Shown: in pieces, positions 59,560 to 64,000 of the stretch
How the letters are laid out: each line of letters starts with the position of its first letter
Position numbering within the stretch: position 1 is the stretch's first letter
Source of the DNA: Denticeps clupeoides
Taxonomy: Eukaryota > Chordata > Actinopteri > Clupeiformes > Denticipitidae
Length of the DNA stretch: 64,000 nucleotides
Reading direction: 5' to 3'
Assembly: GCF_900700375.1 (NCBI RefSeq)
Contig: NW_021630095.1
Span: 1-64,000 of the forward strand
The notes under the pieces: generated by a model
Told to the model about the DNA's origin: nothing
What the model saw: the letters and a program-made list of their open reading frames with translations, nothing else
Databases searched by the model: none
Program-made: the position numbers and the translations under genes

Positions 59560-61160
59560 GGTGTTAACAATTGAGACTCTGCATTGGTGTCCCTTAGGGC
59601 TCAGTACTTGGTCCTCTCCTCCCTCTACACAAGATCACCTGGTGAGGTCACTTCCTCACATGGGTTATCCTACCACTGCTATACCGACAACACACAACTC
59701 ATGCTTTCTTTTCCTCCCTCTGATCCACATCCGAGGACATCAACGTGTTTATGGAAACGTGTTTATTGGGAAACTAACGGATGATACTGTGCAGAAAAGG
59801 ATCATTTCCCAATCAGAAACCATATAAGACTGCGTCACACAATGACAGGAAAGCCATGAAGGAGGCGAAGCAGCGCTACGGGAAGAAACTAGAGTCACAA
59901 CTCGAACAGAGTGACTCTAGGAGCCTGTGGCAGGGACTAAGGACAATAACGGACTTTAAAGCACCAACATCCGGTATGACAAACGCGGATGTGTCTCTGT
60001 CAGACGAGCTGAACAAATTCTATGCTCGCTTCGAAGCTGAAGCTAAAGACGCCGGGTAGGCACTGCCAGCACCGAGAACGTGTTCATCATCCCCGAGCAC
60101 AAGAGAGTTAATATCAGGAAAGCAGCAGGACCAGATGGCATCTCAGGTAGAATCATGCTCAGAGCCTACACAGACCAGCTAGCACCTGTGTTCACAGAGA
60201 TATTCAACCTCTCTTTCTCTTAGTTGGTGATCCCCACATGCTTCAAGGAGTCCATAATTTTTCTGGTCCCAAAAAAAACCCATCCTGCACCCCTCACCGC
60301 TTTGAACGGCTGGTCAGAGACTTCATTATTTCTTCACTAACGGACACACTCGACCCACTACAGTTTGCCTACCGTCCCAACCGATGTACAGATGATGCCA
60401 GCTCACATGATGATGCCAGCTCGGGGCAGTGGTGGCCTTGCGGTTAAGGAAGCGGCCCAGTAATCAGAAGGTTGCTGGTTCGAATCCCGATCTGCCAAGG
60501 TGCCACTGAGGTGCCACTGAGCAAAGCACCGTCCCCACACACTGCTCCCCGGGCGCCTGTCATGGCTGCCCACTGCTCACTCAGGGTGATGGGATAAATG
60601 CAGGACAAATTTCACTGTGTGCACCGTGTGCTGTGCTGCTGTGTATCACATGTGACGATCACTTCACTTCACATCTCCTCCACACAGCTCTCACCCACAT
60701 GGACATTCGGAAGGGAAATTATGTTAAAATGCTTTTCATCGACTACAGTTCAGCATTTAACACGATAATCCCTTCCACACTCACCACAAAGCTGGAACAC
60801 CTGGGACTCTTCCTAACTGGGAGACCACAGGCAGTAAGGATGGGCGGACATGTCTCAGCCACCATCACTCTCAGAACTGGAGCCCCCATCAGATTCAAAA
60901 TACTCATTCTGGCCTACAAAGCCAAACATGGGATAGCCCCATCCTACCTCAGACCCCTTATTATATCTCGTGCTGCACCTTGCACACTCCGACCCTCCAG
61001 TACAGCTCGCTAGGTCCCTCCACACTGCAGGTACGAAGAAGACACTTGTCCAGACTCTTCTCTGTCTTGGCCCCTAGGTGGTGAAATTAACGTCAGAACA
61101 GCACAGTCACTGAGTATTTTCAAACAGCAACTTAAGAACTTACTTTTTAGAGAATAATTA
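59560..61160 (+). mobile_element. Chimeric LINE remnant of two families, with a SINE-1 inside
   Basis: 59570-59720 looks like reverse transcriptase of one family (YHCYTDNTQLMLSFPPSDP, from a YADD box). 59830-60885 is another family, from the linker (KEAKQRYGKKLESQLEQSDS) through RKAAGPDGIS and [15 protein letters not shown]. At about 60886 it switches to a C-terminal part like that of the first family ([19 protein letters not shown]). A SINE-1 (60422-60669) splits the second family's core. Frames are broken throughout. Confidence 0.75.
60422..60669 (+). repeat. SINE-1 copy inside the LINE remnant
   Basis: Complete copy with intact head and 3' end. The LINE phrase GATGATGCCAGCTC occurs twice just before it. 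Confidence 0.85.
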
Positions 61161-62814
61161 TAGTCTGACTTATGTAAAAAAAATACAAGAGTGAAATAAA
61201 ATGAGATGTTGTTTGATGCTGTTAAGTGTTCATTGAATAGATTTGTGTGTTTGGGAATATGTAGATAAAGATATCTTCAAAAGGGGGAGACGTCATGTTT
61301 GCGTTTACTAGGCATCCGTAATCAGATGTTAAGTTGTTCTACAGAGATACATTTGTTCTACAGAGATATGCATTGCATTAAAGATGTCTAGTACGCGTTC
61401 GTCCTTGTGTCCGATCTGCTGATTATAACCATGCATGACAGTTTGGGTCCTAGTGAACCAGAACTGATTACTTCATTGATGGTAACATGAAAGCACATTG
61501 TAAGTCACTCTTGATAAGGGCATCTGCCAAATGCATTAAATATGTAAGTGGATATTAGAAAGTTCCAACCTGACCTCAAAACTAAACTAAAACCTCTGTT
61601 TCTCCATCATTTGTGACTAAACTACATTATTTTATTGAACCAAGTTGAACAATTTTTTGAAGAAGACTGTTCCATTATTAAAAATAAGCTTAAAGCTTTT
61701 TTTGTACTGTTTAAAACAAATTTGTGAAGGAGGCTCAGATTAATCATGTGAATCATTATTAAATTAATTTTAAATTTGTAAGTATGTTGAATTCAGTATT
61801 ACAATAAAACTTAACCTATTAAAAAGAAAAGCATAACTGACAGCATAACTAATACATGAAATGTACAAATAGTATTGATAAAATGAACACTAATGTTTCG
61901 TTTCGTTTTATTTGATGATTATCCAGAGCTTCCGGTCTCACTTGGAGTCGCTTTCTGAAATTGACGAATCTGCTGCCGTGTGTCGAATCTGCTTCTTTTT
62001 ACATCTGCAGTAAAACCAAGTAAAACACTAACAAGTGCACGCGCGAGTCACCCTGCTGACGTAAATGATCCGTTTTTGGAGTTTTTATGATTTGGGGTTT
62101 TGGTAGGTAATTTTATTCCACATAAAATGTAATAAAATGTAGAAACGCGTGTTATTTGGACTGTTTAAAGCGGCGGTCTGGTGAGGGAGGAGCGGGCTGA
62201 TTTAAACTCGCTCTACACACAGACTCGGGTCAGACTTCAAAATGTTCTTCTGACACTTTTTATTGGTTTTTAAAAAGCTTAAATGTAAGTAGTTTGTGTC
62301 CAGCGGGCTGGTGAACAGGTTTAACAGCAACAGATACAGTTATGCTAAAGTAGTTTCACGTTAGCAGCTAAATGCTCATTCAGACTGATGTCTGGGATCA
62401 TTCACACTTTTAATGTGGAGACTTTTTCTTCACTGTTCTTTATCCAACACATTTCCAACATCACAAATCACATTTAAATAAGAAAACACTCTGCTGTGAT
62501 TGTCTGTAAAAGACTGCAGCAGCTCACATGAGCTACAAGCCTTTTTATGTGAATAGAGAGAAGCTGGAGTTGGTTGTGTTCGCTGTAAAATTAGCTGCAA
62601 CTGAGGAATCTCCTGGGAATCATTTATAAAGGTGACTGTGTGTCTTTATGTAATATCAGAAATCTGCTTTGTCCATATTTCCCCTATGGGCTAATCAAAC
62701 AAATTGGAAAACTGCAAACAAATTTTGTGTTTTCTGCAGAAAATAATTCTAGAATGATTATTGGTGATAAGATCATTGTTGAAAGAACCTTCTGCTTCAT
62801 TCCAAGGTCCCAAG
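61161..62814. other. Intergenic stretch and probable promoter of the right-edge gene
   Basis: It is mostly AT-rich. A SINE-2-like tail scrap lies at 61499-61545. A GC-richer block at about 62160-62240 (AAAGCGGCGGTCTGGTGAGG) could be the core promoter or first untranslated exon of the gene starting at 62815. No other gene seen. Confidence 0.4.
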
Positions 62815-62986
62815 ATGGATCCCAGTCTGTCTCTGTTACCTGCTGATCTGAGGAGTGTAGACCAGAGCAGCACACATGTTAAACCAGAAATATTACCAGA
62901 TACCATCACATCTCTGAACTGCGGTAAAATACTGGAACCAACAGGAATTGTTGTGAAGAAAGAGTCAGATGATGAAGAATATCTAG
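62815..62986 (+). CDS. First coding exon of a zinc-finger-type gene (partial)
   Basis: ATG at 62815 opens MDPSLSLLPADLRSVDQSS and the exon ends VVKKESDDEEYL at a clean GTGAGT donor (62987). Acidic, VKxE-rich leader exons of this form are common at the N terminus of fish C2H2 zinc-finger proteins, and the motif VKPE resembles a SUMO-acceptor context. The zinc fingers themselves would lie beyond the window. A possible next exon starts after the acceptor CTTCCAG at about 63148 (DYGPTCAHWDLQ), in phase, but no good donor was found. The family call is tentative. Confidence 0.5.
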
Positions 62987-63439
62987 GTGAGTGGAGTTAA
63001 AAAGATTGGAGGGGTTTTTAGTGATCTGGATATTAGTAGGAATTTCAGGTCTCTTCTGATAATTATTTTTTTTCTCTATCTGAAATATTGTGGGGATCAT
63101 CTGGCTTTTGCTGGTTTATGATGAAATTACGTTCATTCTACTTCCAGATTACGGCCCCACCTGTGCTCACTGGGACCTTCAGTACTTTAGAAATTCTTCT
63201 GTAACCATTGACACCAGTGTGTTTAGAAACAACAAGATTCTGAAGGTCTTGAGTTTTTTGGTTTTACCCATCATGACATGTTTATAATGAGTCACTTTTT
63301 AATCTGTTGTGACTGAATATTAAGGCAGAATTGATTTCTAATTACTGATATATTTCATCTGGTGTCTTGACTTTCCAGGCCTTTTTGCATCTTCCTTAGT
63401 TCATAATTTTAATTCTATTTCCACATGTGGTGAGAATTT

Positions 63440-63730
63440 CATATTAAGAGCACTTTTATAAATACAATATCTTATAAAAGTGAGTACACCTCACACATTT
63501 GGTGAACATTTTGTCATATATTTTCTTTGGGACAACAGGGACAACATTTTTTGTCAGTATTTTGTTTGACCGCCATTCTTTCCCAGCACTGGAGTCCCCC
63601 TCCCACTCCTCCATGACAACATGATGATTGAGCTGGTGGATTTTAGAGACCATGTGCTCTTCCATCTTTAAGGATGACCCACAGTTCAGGTTCAGGTCTT
63701 AAGTAGGCTATTCAAAGGCTTGTATGAAAT
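63440..63730 (-). mobile_element. Tc1/mariner fragment
   Basis: The minus strand reads through MEEHMVSKIHQLNHH and VVMEEWEGDSS, resembling a Tc1 transposase C-terminal part. Near 63480 the sequence GTGAGTACACCTCACACATT resembles a fish Tc1 end. Confidence 0.5.
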
Positions 63731-64000
63731 ATGTGACAAGCCTATCCTATTCTGAATACTATTTCGATTCTATATGGAACATAGGAACATTTTTTATGTT
63801 TTTCATTCATAAATATGTATATTTTTAATGTTCTTGATAAAACCTGTATATCTATACACTACATAAAGAAATGAACAACCAAATACCCTACTCACAGTAA
63901 GTTGGGGATATTGTGTGAGACTTAGTGGACGTCATACATACAGTGTTTGTTCACTTCAAACATTTTTCAGATAGGGAGGAAATTGTATTGGGGTGATAGA

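Noticed and set aside
61270-61435. Possible solo LTR after a purine tract (AAAAGGGGGAGACGTCATG)
   Set aside because: I could not find matching ends or a target duplication, so the call is unsupported.

Overview
The window is vertebrate genomic DNA, almost certainly from a teleost fish. The genes have many small exons with GT-AG introns. (CA)n/(TG)n microsatellites are dense. Two tRNA-derived SINE families, Tc1/mariner elements and LINE fragments fill introns and intergenic DNA. The decoded proteins are vertebrate orthologues. DNAJB1, TECR, NDUFB7, SAMD1 and an ADGRE-type adhesion receptor are also grouped on human 19p13.12, so this is a conserved synteny block. A p97/VCP-like gene, which human 19p13.12 does not carry, sits inside it here.

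Layout. 1-5172 is a near-identical inverted copy of 8105-13285. It ends at a run of exactly 100 N (5173-5272). It carries exons 1-5 of the VCP-like gene and an orphan terminal exon on the minus strand. 5361-6819 holds the last three coding exons of SAMD1 (+), cut at its 5' side by the gap. 8127-8755 is the orphan terminal exon (+). 9214-19010 is a complete VCP-like gene (+), 18 coding exons and 806 codons. 19692-23090 is NDUFB7 (+), tail to tail with TECR (-), 24487-35041, which has two alternative first exons. DNAJB1 (+), 36253-38122, is divergent from TECR and has a textbook heat-shock element before its TATA-like box. 39532-47079 is an adhesion GPCR (-) with a uromodulin-type D8C module, three EGF modules, GAIN/GPS and seven membrane spans.

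From 47.1 to 62.8 kb I recognise no host gene. This tract holds a small non-autonomous LTR retrotransposon with near-identical LTRs (49814-50974), a Tc1 remnant, a nested foldback repeat, LINE fragments of at least two families, a Ty3/gypsy pol fossil and many SINEs. At the right edge (62815-62986) is the first coding exon of a gene resembling fish C2H2 zinc-finger genes; it continues past the window.

The genes are housekeeping or stress genes (protein unfolding and quality control, complex I, fatty-acid elongation, Hsp40, chromatin) plus one cell-surface receptor. They do not form one pathway, and I found no evidence of a new multi-gene system. The main points are the suspicious inverted duplication at an assembly gap, the divergent VCP paralogue, the D8C-bearing receptor, the dual TECR first exons and several young or unclassified repeats. 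Exon ends were set by hand from splice sites, reading phase and recalled family sequences; no database search was run.
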